This document shows positions 34,802-43,699 of a stretch of DNA of 64,000 nucleotides, one piece after another. The position numbers were made by a program, and so were the translations under genes. Position 1 is the stretch's first letter; every line of letters starts with the position of its first letter. Source of the DNA: UBA11740 sp049273695 (GTDB taxonomy: Bacteria; Acidobacteriota; Blastocatellia; Pyrinomonadales; Pyrinomonadaceae); the NCBI GenBank assembly GCA_049273695.1, contig JBASRE010000048.1, forward strand, positions 186,001 through 250,000, given 5' to 3'. Under the pieces are notes generated by a model. The model worked only from the letters and a program-made list of their open reading frames with translations, was not told the origin of the DNA and ran no database searches.

Positions 34802-35794
34802 ATGAGGATTCTGGTGACCGGCGGCGCGGGCTTTCTCGGATCGCATCTATGCGACCGGTTGATTCAAGATGGCCACGAAGTACTTTGTCTTGACAACTTC
34901 TTCACCGGCCGGCGTGAAAACGTGATGCACCTGCTCGACGAGCACAGGTTCGAACTGGTTCGTCACGATGTCACCGAACCCGTCCTTCTCGAAGTCGATC
35001 AGATCTACAATCTCGCTTGCCCCGCTTCACCAGTTCACTACCAATACAATCCAGTGAAGACCGTGAAGACGAATGTCATGGGCACGATCAACATGCTGGG
35101 ACTAGCCAAGCGTGTGCGCGCCCGAATCCTGCAAGCGTCAACCTCCGAAGTCTATGGCGATCCGGAAGTTCATCCGCAGCCCGAAAGCTACTGGGGGAAT
35201 GTGAATCCGATTGGCATTCGCAGTTGTTACGACGAGGGAAAGCGTCTGGCCGAAACGTTGATGATGGATTATCACCGTCAGAACCACGTGGATACCCGCA
35301 TCGTGCGCATCTTCAACACCTATGGACCGCGCATGCTGGAGAATGACGGTCGCGTCATCTCGAATTTCATCGTGCAGGCGCTGCGCGGAGAGGAACTGAC
35401 AATTTACGGCGATGGCACGCAGACTCGCTCGTTCTGTTACGTCGATGATTTGATTGAAGGCATGGTGCGACTAATGAATGTCGAGGAGGGTTCCCACTCT
35501 TCGATCAATGTGCATGACCCGGTAAACATTGGTAACGCCAATGAATTCACTATGCGTGAACTTGCGGAAGAGGTGGCGCGCGCTACGGGCGTCGCATCGC
35601 AGGTGCTTTACTGCGCGCTGCCCGCGGACGATCCGCGGCAACGTCGTCCGGACTTGACGCGCGCCAAAGGGTTGCTCGAGTGGTCGCCGAAGGTGCAGTT
35701 GGCAGAAGGCTTGAAGCGCACGGTGGCATACTTCCGGGAATCCCTGGCCAGGAATGCGGAAGCTCGTCCCATGTTGCGAGCGGAAGGTGCCTGA
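34802..35794 (+). CDS. UDP-glucuronate decarboxylase (UDP-xylose synthase)
   Basis: 330 residues from ATG 34802 (MRILVTGGAGFLGSHLCDRL). Earlier in-frame starts would add 50 residues that resemble nothing in the family. UXS signatures are strong: CLDNFFTGRRENV, HDVTEPVLLEVDQIYNLACPASPVHYQ, STSEVYGDPEVHPQPESYWGNVNPIGIRSCYDEGKR (Tyr and Lys of the catalytic pair), then RIFNTYGPRML and RSFCYVDDLIEGM. It should decarboxylate UDP-glucuronate to UDP-xylose using bound NAD. It is transcribed divergently from rmlB with about 200 bp between, and is followed 36 nt later by the DUF4254-like gene. Confidence 0.95.
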   Translation: MRILVTGGAGFLGSHLCDRLIQDGHEVLCLDNFFTGRRENVMHLLDEHRFELVRHDVTEPVLLEVDQIYNLACPASPVHYQYNPVKTVKTNVMGTINMLGLAKRVRARILQASTSEVYGDPEVHPQPESYWGNVNPIGIRSCYDEGKRLAETLMMDYHRQNHVDTRIVRIFNTYGPRMLENDGRVISNFIVQALRGEELTIYGDGTQTRSFCYVDDLIEGMVRLMNVEEGSHSSINVHDPVNIGNANEFTMRELAEEVARATGVASQVLYCALPADDPRQRRPDLTRAKGLLEWSPKVQLAEGLKRTVAYFRESLARNAEARPMLRAEGA

Positions 35795-35830
35795 TTTCAA
35801 TTCCGACCGCCCAGTACGGGCAAACGTAAG

Positions 35831-36286
35831 ATGGCAGAAACTCTCGGAACACTTGCGGACAAGCTGACGACGGTCCAACTAAAACTTTGGCATACTGACG
35901 ATCCTGAGCGTACGCGCAGCCTGGAAGTGCAACAGAAGCAACTTCAGGAGGAGATCAATGAGTTCGTGTCGGCCGCGCTAACCGGCGAAATTCCTATCGA
36001 AAAACTAACTTTCTCCGCGAACAAGGTCTATAAAAAGGAAGGCAATGTCGTCCCTGAATTTCAGGGAAGCATCGGAGAAATGTTCGCGCAACTCGCGGCT
36101 GTGAACTGCCGGCTGTGGCACGTGCAGGAAAGAGTGTACGAGTTCGAGCAGGTACCCATGGAGCAAAAGGACGGGGTGATAAAAGAATTGGCCATCGTAA
36201 ATCTTGAGCGCAATAAATGTATCGATAGGCTCGACGAAGAGTTTCAGCGGTCTTGTCGAAGCGCGCAGAAATCCTCTGCAGCTTAG
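35831..36286 (+). CDS. DUF4254-like small protein
   Basis: 151 residues, all alpha-helical by appearance, no membrane segment. LADKLTTVQLKLWHTDDPER near the start, LAAVNCRLWHVQERVYEFE in the middle and IVNLERNKCIDRLDEEFQ at the end resemble DUF4254, a family of unknown function often seen near polysaccharide biosynthesis genes. The repeated LWH motif and the NxxRNxxIDxxDE helix are the best supports. It follows the UDP-xylose synthase gene closely on the same strand, so a partner role in the glycan pathway is likely, but no activity can be named. Confidence 0.65.
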   Translation: MAETLGTLADKLTTVQLKLWHTDDPERTRSLEVQQKQLQEEINEFVSAALTGEIPIEKLTFSANKVYKKEGNVVPEFQGSIGEMFAQLAAVNCRLWHVQERVYEFEQVPMEQKDGVIKELAIVNLERNKCIDRLDEEFQRSCRSAQKSSAA

Positions 36287-36563
36287 CGTACGAGGCTTGT
36301 CACCATCGTCCCTCACGCGGTGATCACCGCATGACCAAAGCAAAAACGATCTCCGCTTGAACCAAATCGCGCTCGAACGTTAGCGAACCTAGCGTTAAGT
36401 TTTGCAGCCGAACAACAGCTCCAGTTCGGGTGACTCCTTTGCCGTGCGCAAAAATCTCACTCTGCAAACGTCTTCGGTTTCTGGTTGCAAAAAGCGTTAC
36501 ATAAAAAATTTTGTCAGGGTGGCATAACCCGTCAAGTTGACGCACTAAGAAAGAAAAAAACTC

Positions 36564-36592
36564 TTGACGGCCAACCGAACTCGGATTAGAGT
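36564..36592 (+). promoter_or_regulatory. Sigma-70-like promoter for the secreted-protein genes
   Basis: TTGACG (36564-36569) and TAGAGT (36587-36592) are 17 nt apart, in the 441-bp gap before the HYR-domain gene. Transcription would leave a leader of about 125 nt. The rest of the gap (36287-36563) shows only a 14-bp palindrome at 36317-36330 (GCGGTGA/TCACCGC) and no gene. Confidence 0.5.
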
Positions 36593-36727
36593 ACGCGTCC
36601 TCAGTTCGGACCGACAAGGAAACCAAGGTGCCGCAATCCGTAACGTAGGCTAAATCTCTAATACAAACTGAGTGCCTCTTACGCGAGCTTTGTACGTCGC
36701 CGCATTTCACAACAACGGAGTATCAAG

Positions 36728-39649
36728 ATGAATAGCTCAGCCGCCCCCCGCTACCGCCGCGTCTTTAATTGTTCAATTCTAATCGCAGTTCTTGTTCTTG
36801 CGATCGCGGTCTTGGCAGTGCCGCTATTTTCTGCCCAGTCCGGCTCGGTTGGCGCCAATAAGAGTTCCGACCGTCAGACGAAGCGCGTCGACTTTGCCTC
36901 GCGGAATACGCCGTGGTCATCTCGCTGGCCGGCAGGGTTTATGGCGAGCCTGAGCTTGGACATTCCGACGATAGCGACGTACGAAGACGGCTGCACTACT
37001 CTCCAAGACAGCTTTACATTGACAGACACAATCTGCGCGAAGGCCAACAGTGATTTTACTGGCACTCGATATATCCATTTCGTGGATTCACAAGGCGGCG
37101 TGGTCCAAACCAGCCCGATCACGTCGACCAATCCGAGCGCCGACTATGTTTCCACCGAGGCAGGAACCTTCAGAGTTTACCTTTCGGATGGAGATGGTCT
37201 GATCGCCAAATCAGATTTTACAGTCAGCGACCCGGAGAATCCAAAAGTCGATCTTTACGTTTTCAAGTACAACCGGGACGGGGACGTAACGAGCGGCAAC
37301 CCGACCTCTTACCAAATTGTCGTTGTGAATAATGGCCCTGACGCGGCCAGCAGCGTTGTGTTGACTGACGCAGTACCCGCTAATCTAACCTATGTTTCAT
37401 CGGGCCAGGATTCTGGCCCAACATTTACGGAGGATGGGACAACACCGACGACAACCTGGTCGATCGCAAGTCTGCCCGCCGGCACTGAGGCAAGATTTAC
37501 CATCACCTACACCGTAAGCGGAGCGGCGGGTACAGTTATCTCCAATACGGCAACCATTACCACTACGACAGAAGAAACCCATCCTGAGGATAACTCGTCG
37601 ACGACGTTCGACACGGTGTCTTCAGGCGGCGGCACACAAGAATGCAGTCTTGACTGTCCCAACGACATAGTGACAACCGCGACGGTTCATGGCGAAAATG
37701 GCGGCGCCAACGTTACTTTCACGGCGCCGGAAGGTAGCGGAACCTGTGGAGCAATTACTAGCAATCCGGCTTCCGGATCGTTCTTCCCGGTGGGTACAAC
37801 CACGGTTACCAGCACATCTGCGACGGGCGGTGGATTCTGCACCTTCACGGTCACAGTTGTTGATAGCGATGCACCGACTATCACCTGTCCGTCAAACATT
37901 ACCGTCACGGCTAACGAAGGTCAGGGCCAGGCGTTTGTGCCGGATCCAGATGGCAGTTCCTCGAGCGTTGGCTCGCCAACGACCACCGGAGACGCGCCAT
38001 TAGAGGTTACCGGCAGCCGCGAAGACGGCGAAGCACTAATTAGCTCGTATCCGCTTGGGACGACAGAGATCACCTGGATAGCCACTGATCCTGCTGGTCG
38101 CCAAGCCACTTGCACCCAGCTCATTACGGTGGCGCCGGAAACGGTCTTGACTATCACCTGCCCGGCAAACGTGACCGTCAGCTCTCCATCCGGTTGCGAT
38201 CCCGCAACGGCGAACCCCGGCACGCCTACAACAAATTCGGAGACTGCCACGGTACTCGGAAGGCGAAGCGACAATCTGGCGTATAGCAACACTGCGGAAT
38301 TTAACGATCCTTACCCGATTGGGACGACGACTATCGAGTGGACCGCTACCGACACGGATACTCAATCAGCGTCTTGCAACCAGACCGTTACCGTAACTGG
38401 CGACGATACTACGCCACCGACGCTGAACGTGCCGCCGAGCATCACGACGAGCACCAGTGAGTGTTCCGTCTTGATCGACGAAGAGAACTTCAACGCAACC
38501 GCTGAGGACGACGGAGCTTGCGGTTCTACAGTCAATATCAGCCGCACAGGCATTCCGAGGGTTCCTTGCCCGGCTCCGGGAGATCCGGGTCGCACCTGCG
38601 AGAGCTTCGTGTTCCCGACGGGCACCACCGTCGTAACGTACACGGCCACCGATGCATCGGGGAACAGCACGTCAGGCACTCAGACCGTAACGGTTAACGA
38701 GAATCCGAACCAGCCGCCGACCATCACGGCTCCCGACGATCTGACTGTGAACACGGGACCGGGAGCTACTTCGTGCGGTGTGTTTGTAGGCGACGCTACG
38801 CTCGGAACGGCTACCGCCAATGACAACTGTCCAGGGTTTGTCGTAACGCGCACGGGCGTTCCCGCCGGCAATAACTTCCCGGTCGGAACCACCACCATCA
38901 CTTATCGAGTGACTGACCGGGTCGGCAACTTCACCGAAGACACGCAGACGGTGACGGTCATCGACAACACGCCGCCGGTGATTTCATGTCCGGCTAATAT
39001 CACTCAGAACACTGACCCCGGAGTATGCTCGGCGACTGTTAATGTGGGAACGGCGACGGCCACGGACAACTGCGATAGCAACCCGACAATCGTCGGCACT
39101 CGCAGTGATAGTCAGCCGCTCAATGCTCCTTACCCGAAGGGAACAACGACTATTACCTGGACGGCGACGGACCACGCAAGTCCAACTCCGAACCAGTCGA
39201 GCTGCGTGCAGACGATCACGGTGGAAGACAACGAGGCGCCGGTTATCACCACCACCGGGCTGACTCCGATACTGTGGCCGGCGAATCACGCGTATCACAC
39301 CTTCAATGTCGCTACTTTTGTAATTGGTGCTAGTGACAACTGCGACTCGCTCTCAGTAAGCGACGTGACTATCCAGAAAGTCACCAGTGACGAAACTGAA
39401 GAGGGCGGCGGCGACGGCAACACCTTAAACGACATAATAATCGCAGCCGATTGCAAGTCGTTCCAGGTGCGCGCTGAACGCCGGAATTCTGCCGACGGTC
39501 GGGTGTACACCGTCACCTTCCAGGTGACGGACTCCGAAGGAAACGTTGGCACAAAGACGTCCAAGATCCACGTGCCCAAGAATCTGGGCGTGCCGGTGGT
39601 AGACAGCGGGCCGAACTACACAGTCAACAGTACGTGTATTTTGCCTTAA
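36728..39649 (+). CDS. Secreted multidomain protein with DUF11 and HYR-type beta-sandwich repeats
   Basis: 973 residues. The N-terminal signal (CSILIAVLVLAIAVLAVPLFSAQ, to about residue 38) is followed by an unassigned region and a DUF11 domain at about 173-300 (VDLYVFKYNRDGDVTSGNPTS...). About six HYR-like domains follow, each with a start such as CPANVTVS, CPSNITVT or CPANITQN and an end such as GTTTITWTATDxxG. The C-terminus (HVPKNLG...) carries no sortase or membrane anchor, so it may be held on the surface by other means or released. Such repeats usually make elongated adhesins or matrix proteins. CGGAG precedes ATG 36728 by 8 nt. It heads the run of secreted-protein genes after a good promoter. 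Confidence 0.88.
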   Translation: MNSSAAPRYRRVFNCSILIAVLVLAIAVLAVPLFSAQSGSVGANKSSDRQTKRVDFASRNTPWSSRWPAGFMASLSLDIPTIATYEDGCTTLQDSFTLTDTICAKANSDFTGTRYIHFVDSQGGVVQTSPITSTNPSADYVSTEAGTFRVYLSDGDGLIAKSDFTVSDPENPKVDLYVFKYNRDGDVTSGNPTSYQIVVVNNGPDAASSVVLTDAVPANLTYVSSGQDSGPTFTEDGTTPTTTWSIASLPAGTEARFTITYTVSGAAGTVISNTATITTTTEETHPEDNSSTTFDTVSSGGGTQECSLDCPNDIVTTATVHGENGGANVTFTAPEGSGTCGAITSNPASGSFFPVGTTTVTSTSATGGGFCTFTVTVVDSDAPTITCPSNITVTANEGQGQAFVPDPDGSSSSVGSPTTTGDAPLEVTGSREDGEALISSYPLGTTEITWIATDPAGRQATCTQLITVAPETVLTITCPANVTVSSPSGCDPATANPGTPTTNSETATVLGRRSDNLAYSNTAEFNDPYPIGTTTIEWTATDTDTQSASCNQTVTVTGDDTTPPTLNVPPSITTSTSECSVLIDEENFNATAEDDGACGSTVNISRTGIPRVPCPAPGDPGRTCESFVFPTGTTVVTYTATDASGNSTSGTQTVTVNENPNQPPTITAPDDLTVNTGPGATSCGVFVGDATLGTATANDNCPGFVVTRTGVPAGNNFPVGTTTITYRVTDRVGNFTEDTQTVTVIDNTPPVISCPANITQNTDPGVCSATVNVGTATATDNCDSNPTIVGTRSDSQPLNAPYPKGTTTITWTATDHASPTPNQSSCVQTITVEDNEAPVITTTGLTPILWPANHAYHTFNVATFVIGASDNCDSLSVSDVTIQKVTSDETEEGGGDGNTLNDIIIAADCKSFQVRAERRNSADGRVYTVTFQVTDSEGNVGTKTSKIHVPKNLGVPVVDSGPNYTVNSTCILP

Positions 39650-39668
39650 CTGAAGGACAGTAACCGGG

Positions 39669-39692
39669 TGCGGGCGTCTCGGGACGCCCGCA
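39669..39692 (+). terminator. Strong GC hairpin between secreted-protein genes
   Basis: TGCGGGCGTC and GACGCCCGCA form a 10-bp perfect stem with a TCGG loop. A run of six T follows only after 15 nt, so it is not a textbook terminator. It may lower read-through or protect the upstream mRNA end; it lies 20 nt after the HYR-protein stop and 35 nt before the next start. Confidence 0.5.
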
Positions 39693-39726
39693 TCAGCTCA
39701 ATGGCATTTTTTGATAGGAGTTCGTC

Positions 39727-40104
39727 ATGAAAAGCTCAAAAAGCTATCGTAACACTCGCGGCTTGATCATCCTGGTTGCGCTGCTGGCGTTAGCGGCCTT
39801 GCCACTGATCTCCAGCGCGCGAACAGCAGCGACCTCAGTCAACATTGTGAATAACTCGAGCAGAGAGCTTCGCAATGTTTATCTTTCGCACGTCAATGTT
39901 GATGACTGGACCGGCAACCAGTTAGGGAACGCAACTATACCCGCCGGCCAGTCGTTTACGCTCAGCAACGTCGCGTGCGACCAGCAGCAGGTCAAGGTCA
40001 TTGCCGAAGATGAGGACGGCTGTTTTCTTTCGACCGTCATTACCTGCGGCGACAGCGCTGTTTGGACAGTCACCAACGCCACAACGCGTGATTGTGGAAA
40101 CTAG
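39727..40104 (+). CDS. Small secreted protein of unknown function
   Basis: 125 residues. A basic N-terminus (MKSSKSYRNTRG) and a hydrophobic core (LIILVALLALAALPLISSARTAA) form a signal peptide cut at about residue 33. The mature part, about 92 residues, is polar with three cysteines plus one near the end (NVACDQQ, DGCFLSTVITCGD and TTRDCGN), which could form disulfides outside the cell. The pattern of beta-strand-like segments (VNIVNNSSRELRNVYLSHVNVDDW) suggests a small beta domain. A TAGGAG ribosome site precedes the ATG. I do not recognise the family. It sits between two other secreted-protein genes and probably shares their transcript. Confidence 0.7.
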   Translation: MKSSKSYRNTRGLIILVALLALAALPLISSARTAATSVNIVNNSSRELRNVYLSHVNVDDWTGNQLGNATIPAGQSFTLSNVACDQQQVKVIAEDEDGCFLSTVITCGDSAVWTVTNATTRDCGN

Positions 40105-40138
40105 AATTTGATTTTGTACGCATTCATCAAGGAGTTTG

Positions 40139-40258
40139 ATGAACAACAATTCTCATTTATCAACTCGGGAATACTCGGCGCAACAGTGGCCGGAACAGAT
40201 CCGTGTTCTACTGGCGGCCATCCCCAACTTTCAACTTGAAAAAGGAGACACCAAATGA
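40139..40258 (+). CDS. Small ORF (39 residues) coupled to the beta-helix gene
   Basis: ATG 40139 follows an AAGGAG ribosome site 4 nt away and runs 39 codons to a TGA that overlaps the next gene's ATG (ATGA at 40255-40258). The peptide starts MNNNSHLSTREYSAQQW and ends EKGDTK; it has no signal or membrane segment. The overlap means its translation would deliver ribosomes to the next start, as leader or coupling ORFs do. It could also be chance: the next gene has its own GGAG site inside it. No family is recognised. Confidence 0.45.
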   Translation: MNNNSHLSTREYSAQQWPEQIRVLLAAIPNFQLEKGDTK

Positions 40259-41196
40259 ACAAGTTTCGGTTCACAGTTAAGCTTGTAGTAATCGCGACCT
40301 TCCTGCTCGCGTTTGCTTCTATCGCCCAGGCGCAGGCGACGCGCACCTGGGTATCCGGCGTCGGCGACGACGTCAACCCGTGCAGCCGCACCGCTCCCTG
40401 CAAAACGTATGCGGGCGCGATTTCCAAGACGGCAAAGGACGGCGAGATCAGCACCCTCGATCCCGGCGGCTTCGGCACAGTAACCATTACGAAGTCGATC
40501 ACCATCAACGGTGGCAACGGCGGTCAGGGCTATGGTTCGATTCTTTCCGCTCTTGCTCCCAGTGGCGTCACCATCAACATCACCGACGTGAACGACATCA
40601 GGAAGACCGTTCGCCTCGACTGGCTCAATATCAACGGGGCCAGCACTGGCACTGACGGCGTTCGCTTCATCGCCGGGATCGCGCTCTTCATGGAGAACTG
40701 TGTGATTGATGGCGTCGTCGGCGACGGTGTCGAAGTTAGCGGCGTCGGCCTGGCAGCCGTCAATCAACTCCACATGCGCAACGTTAGCATCAGAAACGCT
40801 GCAGAAGGCGTGCGGATCAATAACTCGGGTACAAACGCGACTCAGCTGACGATGGACTACGTCAAAATCGCCAAGGCTACGAACTGTCTCAACGCCGGAA
40901 ACGGCACGCGAGGTCAGGTTTCGAACAGCACGTTCGCGTCATGCACAGGTTCCGGCGTTACTGCTACCGAAGGCACGAGCCCAACGACTTTTGCCGTTAA
41001 CGACAGCAGCGTTACCTCAAGCGGTACCGGCGTTAACACCGGCGCTGGCTCAGAGGTGCTGATTGCCAGGGTCGTAATCACCGGCAACGGAACCGCGCTG
41101 GGATTAGGTGGCTTGGTACACACAGGCGGGAACAATACAATAGGAAGCAACGGGTCGAACACCGCCCCGAACGGCACATTGTTCCAGCAGAACTAA
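40255..41196 (+). CDS. Secreted right-handed beta-helix protein
   Basis: 313 residues. Signal peptide at 1-27 (FRFTVKLVVIATFLLAFASIAQAQ), then RTWVSGVGDDVNPCSRTAPCKTYAGAI, the common entry segment of pectate-lyase-like parallel beta-helix proteins. Repeated short turns follow: VTITKSITINGGNGG, LHMRNVSIRNAAEGVRINNSG, QVSNSTFASCTGSGVTA and VLIARVVITGNGTALGLGG. There is no clear catalytic site, so it may be a structural or sugar-binding secreted protein instead of a lyase. A GGAG ribosome site lies 9 nt before the ATG. A strong terminator follows 21 nt after the stop, so this gene ends the secreted-protein operon. Confidence 0.85.
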   Translation: MNKFRFTVKLVVIATFLLAFASIAQAQATRTWVSGVGDDVNPCSRTAPCKTYAGAISKTAKDGEISTLDPGGFGTVTITKSITINGGNGGQGYGSILSALAPSGVTINITDVNDIRKTVRLDWLNINGASTGTDGVRFIAGIALFMENCVIDGVVGDGVEVSGVGLAAVNQLHMRNVSIRNAAEGVRINNSGTNATQLTMDYVKIAKATNCLNAGNGTRGQVSNSTFASCTGSGVTATEGTSPTTFAVNDSSVTSSGTGVNTGAGSEVLIARVVITGNGTALGLGGLVHTGGNNTIGSNGSNTAPNGTLFQQN

Positions 41197-41217
41197 AACA
41201 GCCGAGATCGGTAAGGT

Positions 41218-41270
41218 ACTAGTCTCTTCATCGCCACGCTTGCGCTGGCATGAAGAGACTAGTCGTTTTT
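41218..41270 (+). terminator. Rho-independent terminator after the secreted-protein operon
   Basis: ACTAGTCTCTTCAT (41218-41231) and ATGAAGAGACTAGT (41250-41263) pair perfectly over 14 bp, with a second small stem (GCCA/TGGC) in the loop, followed by CGTTTTT. It is the clearest terminator in the window and separates the secreted-protein genes from the ABC-transporter cluster. Confidence 0.85.
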
Positions 41271-41544
41271 GGGCGCTTATTTCCGGCGGCGCCTGGATCA
41301 TTAAGCGGGGCGAGATAGATACTTCCGTTGAATTTGTAGGTGCTCTCAAGAGCAGAGCAAGGCCGTGGCAAACTGGAGTGAAAGGATTTCTGGCGCGGCG
41401 CTTGACTAGCTTTAGATGTGCGGTTAGGCTTTTGAAGCAACGATCTGAAGTACGCGCAGAGATTGTCCTCTCTTTTGAGTTTGTCGGACGATGCCACTGA
41501 ATCTGTTCTAAAGGATCCAAAAGCCACACTTGAACCCAAATTGA
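41271..41544. other. Spacer before the ABC transporter, no gene seen
   Basis: Between the terminator and the permease start I find no supported gene. An 86-codon ORF at 41240-41500 reads through the terminator arm and looks like chance. A promoter for the transporter operon should lie here, but I could not pick one convincingly. Confidence 0.5.
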
Positions 41545-42471
41545 ATGAGCTCTACACCTGTTGAAGGCGCGCTTGCGCGGAAACCAGTCATCACAACTGA
41601 ATCTGATTCTTCCTTTCAGCGAAAGCCCGTTGAAACGCCATTTGTTTTGCCGGCCGAGCCACTGGTCGTAATTAAACCTTCGAAGAGTTGGGCGCCCCTT
41701 AATCTTTCCGACTTATGGCCCTACCGGGAATTGCTTTATTTTCTGATATGGCGTGACGTGAAAGTTCGGTACAAGCAAACCGCGTTAGGCGTCGTCTGGG
41801 TAGTCTTACAACCACTGCTGACAACGGTCATCTTCACAATCTTCCTCGGCAAACTGGCGCGCGTCCCTTCGGATAATCTTCCTTACGCGCTTTTTGTTTA
41901 TGCTGCAATGGTGATGTGGACGTTTTTTTCAAGCGCCGTTTCCAGTAGCGCATTTAGCCTGGTGGGCAACGCCAACTTAATTACAAAAGTTTACTTCCCC
42001 CGAATGATCATTCCGGGTGCGGCTGTGGGGGCGCGAATAATTGATTTTGGAATCAGCTTTGTTATGTTGGCGATGCTGATGATCTATTACCGCGTGGCAA
42101 TTACAAAAATGATTCTTTTCCTCCCGTTGTTTATCATGTTAGTGGTCTTGCTGGGGTTGGGATTGGGAGTGTGGGCCTCTGCGCTTAACGTCAAGTACCG
42201 CGACGTCGGCATGGTTCTGCCGGTGATGATTCAGCTATGGATGTTTGCCTCGCCGGTTGTCTATCCGTCGAGTCTCGTGCCCGGTAAATACAAATGGCTT
42301 TATGACCTCAATCCGATGGTCGGAATACTCGAAGGCTTTCGGGCTTCACTGTTTGGTTTGGAGATGAATTGGCGCGCCTTAACAATCTCAATCGTGTTCA
42401 CAGTCATCCTGTTGGTTTGGTCGTTATATGCTTTTCGTCGTACGGAGAAGGCCTTCGCTGATGTCGTGTAG
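41545..42471 (+). CDS. wzm: ABC-2 type polysaccharide export permease (Wzm-like)
   Basis: 308 residues. A soluble N-terminus of about 60 residues (TPFVLPAEPLVVIKPSKSWAPLNLSDLWPYRELLYFLIWRDVKVRYKQTALGVVW) leads into six membrane segments. The LIWRDVKVRYKQTALGVVWVVLQPLL stretch is the hallmark of O-antigen/teichoic-acid ABC permeases. It pairs with the ATPase encoded 3 nt downstream to move a completed lipid-linked glycan across the inner membrane. The next genes (methyltransferases) could finish the chain before export, as in Wzt-dependent systems. ATG 41545 is the start. Confidence 0.93.
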   Translation: MSSTPVEGALARKPVITTESDSSFQRKPVETPFVLPAEPLVVIKPSKSWAPLNLSDLWPYRELLYFLIWRDVKVRYKQTALGVVWVVLQPLLTTVIFTIFLGKLARVPSDNLPYALFVYAAMVMWTFFSSAVSSSAFSLVGNANLITKVYFPRMIIPGAAVGARIIDFGISFVMLAMLMIYYRVAITKMILFLPLFIMLVVLLGLGLGVWASALNVKYRDVGMVLPVMIQLWMFASPVVYPSSLVPGKYKWLYDLNPMVGILEGFRASLFGLEMNWRALTISIVFTVILLVWSLYAFRRTEKAFADVV

Positions 42472-42474
42472 TTC

Positions 42475-43698
42475 ATGAAACCAATTATTAGCGCCCACCA
42501 GGTAAGCAAGCAATATCGGATTGGCAGTCGGCAGGAATCTCAGACGACTCTGCGTGAAGCTATTTCCGGAACGCTCCGTTCTCCGCTCGCCCGATTAAGA
42601 AAACGTCGAGACAACATATTGTGGGCGCTTCGAGACGTCAGCTTTGATGTAATGCCAGGCGACGTTTTGGGTGTTATCGGCCGCAATGGAGCGGGCAAAT
42701 CGACACTCTTGAAAGTGCTCTCTCGCATTACAGAGCCGACGGCTGGGCGCATCGAGATCTACGGCCGGATTGCCAGCTTGCTTGAAGTTGGCACCGGATT
42801 TCACCCGGAACTAACCGGACGAGAGAACATTTATCTCAACGGGGCCATCCTCGGGATGAAACGAACTGAGATTGACCGCAAGTTTGATGAAATTGTAGCC
42901 TTTGCTGAGATTGAGAGATTTCTGGATACCCCGGTCAAACACTATTCAAGCGGCATGTATGTGCGCCTGGCTTTTGCCGTGGCCGCGCACTTAGAGCCTG
43001 ACATTCTGGTCATAGATGAAGTTTTGGCGGTGGGCGATGCGGCGTTCCAGAGCAAATGCCTTGGGAAGATGGGAGAGGTTGCGAAACACGGAAGGACGGT
43101 AGTATTCGTTAGTCACTACATGGGCGCGGTCACTCAATTGTGTGACAAAGCCCTCCTCCTTGAGCAAGGTGCCATCGTAAAGCAAGGCGATACAGAACGC
43201 GTGATTGAGTGTTATGTGAACCGAGTTTCATCAGGAGGCGACGGTGCGTTTACGGCAGACGCACACACCGACAAAGACATAGTCATCGCCGGAGTTCAAT
43301 CACTGGATTCTGACGGCAATCCGAAAAGTTTCTTTAATCACAAAGAACCAATCGTGATAGCTGTTACTTGTAAGATAAATCGATGGCTTTCCAATTCGGT
43401 AATGGGATTTTTTGTCAGGGACCACAGAGGACGGAAAATATTCACTACTAAAAATCCTGAATGGAGTCAGTTGGGGCAGAATAATAAAGAGATTCAGGTA
43501 ACAGCGACCTTACCATTGGCCTTACTAGTGCCCGGAAAATATATGTTCACCTTCGCCGTAACGCTGCCAAACACAGGAGTTGTTGATTGGGTGGAAGATG
43601 TCTTACCTATTACGATAGTCGACGGCGGGTCAGATTTCTACATGAATGAGGGCGGAGATTATGGCTGTGTCTTTGCCGAATGTGACTGGAGGTCTTGA
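42475..43698 (+). CDS. wzt: ABC transporter ATPase with C-terminal glycan-binding domain (Wzt-like)
   Basis: 407 residues. The ATPase part (to about 250) has Walker A GRNGAGKST at 69-77, the family form of the signature motif YSSGMYVRLAFA, Walker B DILVIDEVLAVGD and the switch histidine in VFVSHYMGAV. A C-terminal region (about 255-405, VIAGVQSLDSDGNPKSFFNHKEPIVIAV... to ...PITIVDGGSDFYMNEGGDYGCVF) resembles the Wzt C-terminal beta-sandwich that recognises the modified chain end. That means export may wait for a terminal cap, which fits the methyltransferases encoded next. ATG 42475 starts 3 nt after the permease stop. Confidence 0.93.
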   Translation: MKPIISAHQVSKQYRIGSRQESQTTLREAISGTLRSPLARLRKRRDNILWALRDVSFDVMPGDVLGVIGRNGAGKSTLLKVLSRITEPTAGRIEIYGRIASLLEVGTGFHPELTGRENIYLNGAILGMKRTEIDRKFDEIVAFAEIERFLDTPVKHYSSGMYVRLAFAVAAHLEPDILVIDEVLAVGDAAFQSKCLGKMGEVAKHGRTVVFVSHYMGAVTQLCDKALLLEQGAIVKQGDTERVIECYVNRVSSGGDGAFTADAHTDKDIVIAGVQSLDSDGNPKSFFNHKEPIVIAVTCKINRWLSNSVMGFFVRDHRGRKIFTTKNPEWSQLGQNNKEIQVTATLPLALLVPGKYMFTFAVTLPNTGVVDWVEDVLPITIVDGGSDFYMNEGGDYGCVFAECDWRS

Positions 43699-43699
43699 T

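Noticed and set aside
36317..36330. GCGGTGA/TCACCGC palindrome after the DUF4254-like gene as a terminator
   Set aside because: It has no loop and no T run. It could be a protein-binding site, but one 14-bp palindrome is weak evidence.
36324..36710. 128-codon ORF on the minus strand in the leader of the HYR-protein gene
   Set aside because: It lies across a good plus-strand promoter and ribosome site, shows no family features, and its composition looks random.
41240..41500. 86-codon plus-strand ORF after the terminator
   Set aside because: It begins inside the right half of the terminator hairpin, has no ribosome site and no recognisable motif.
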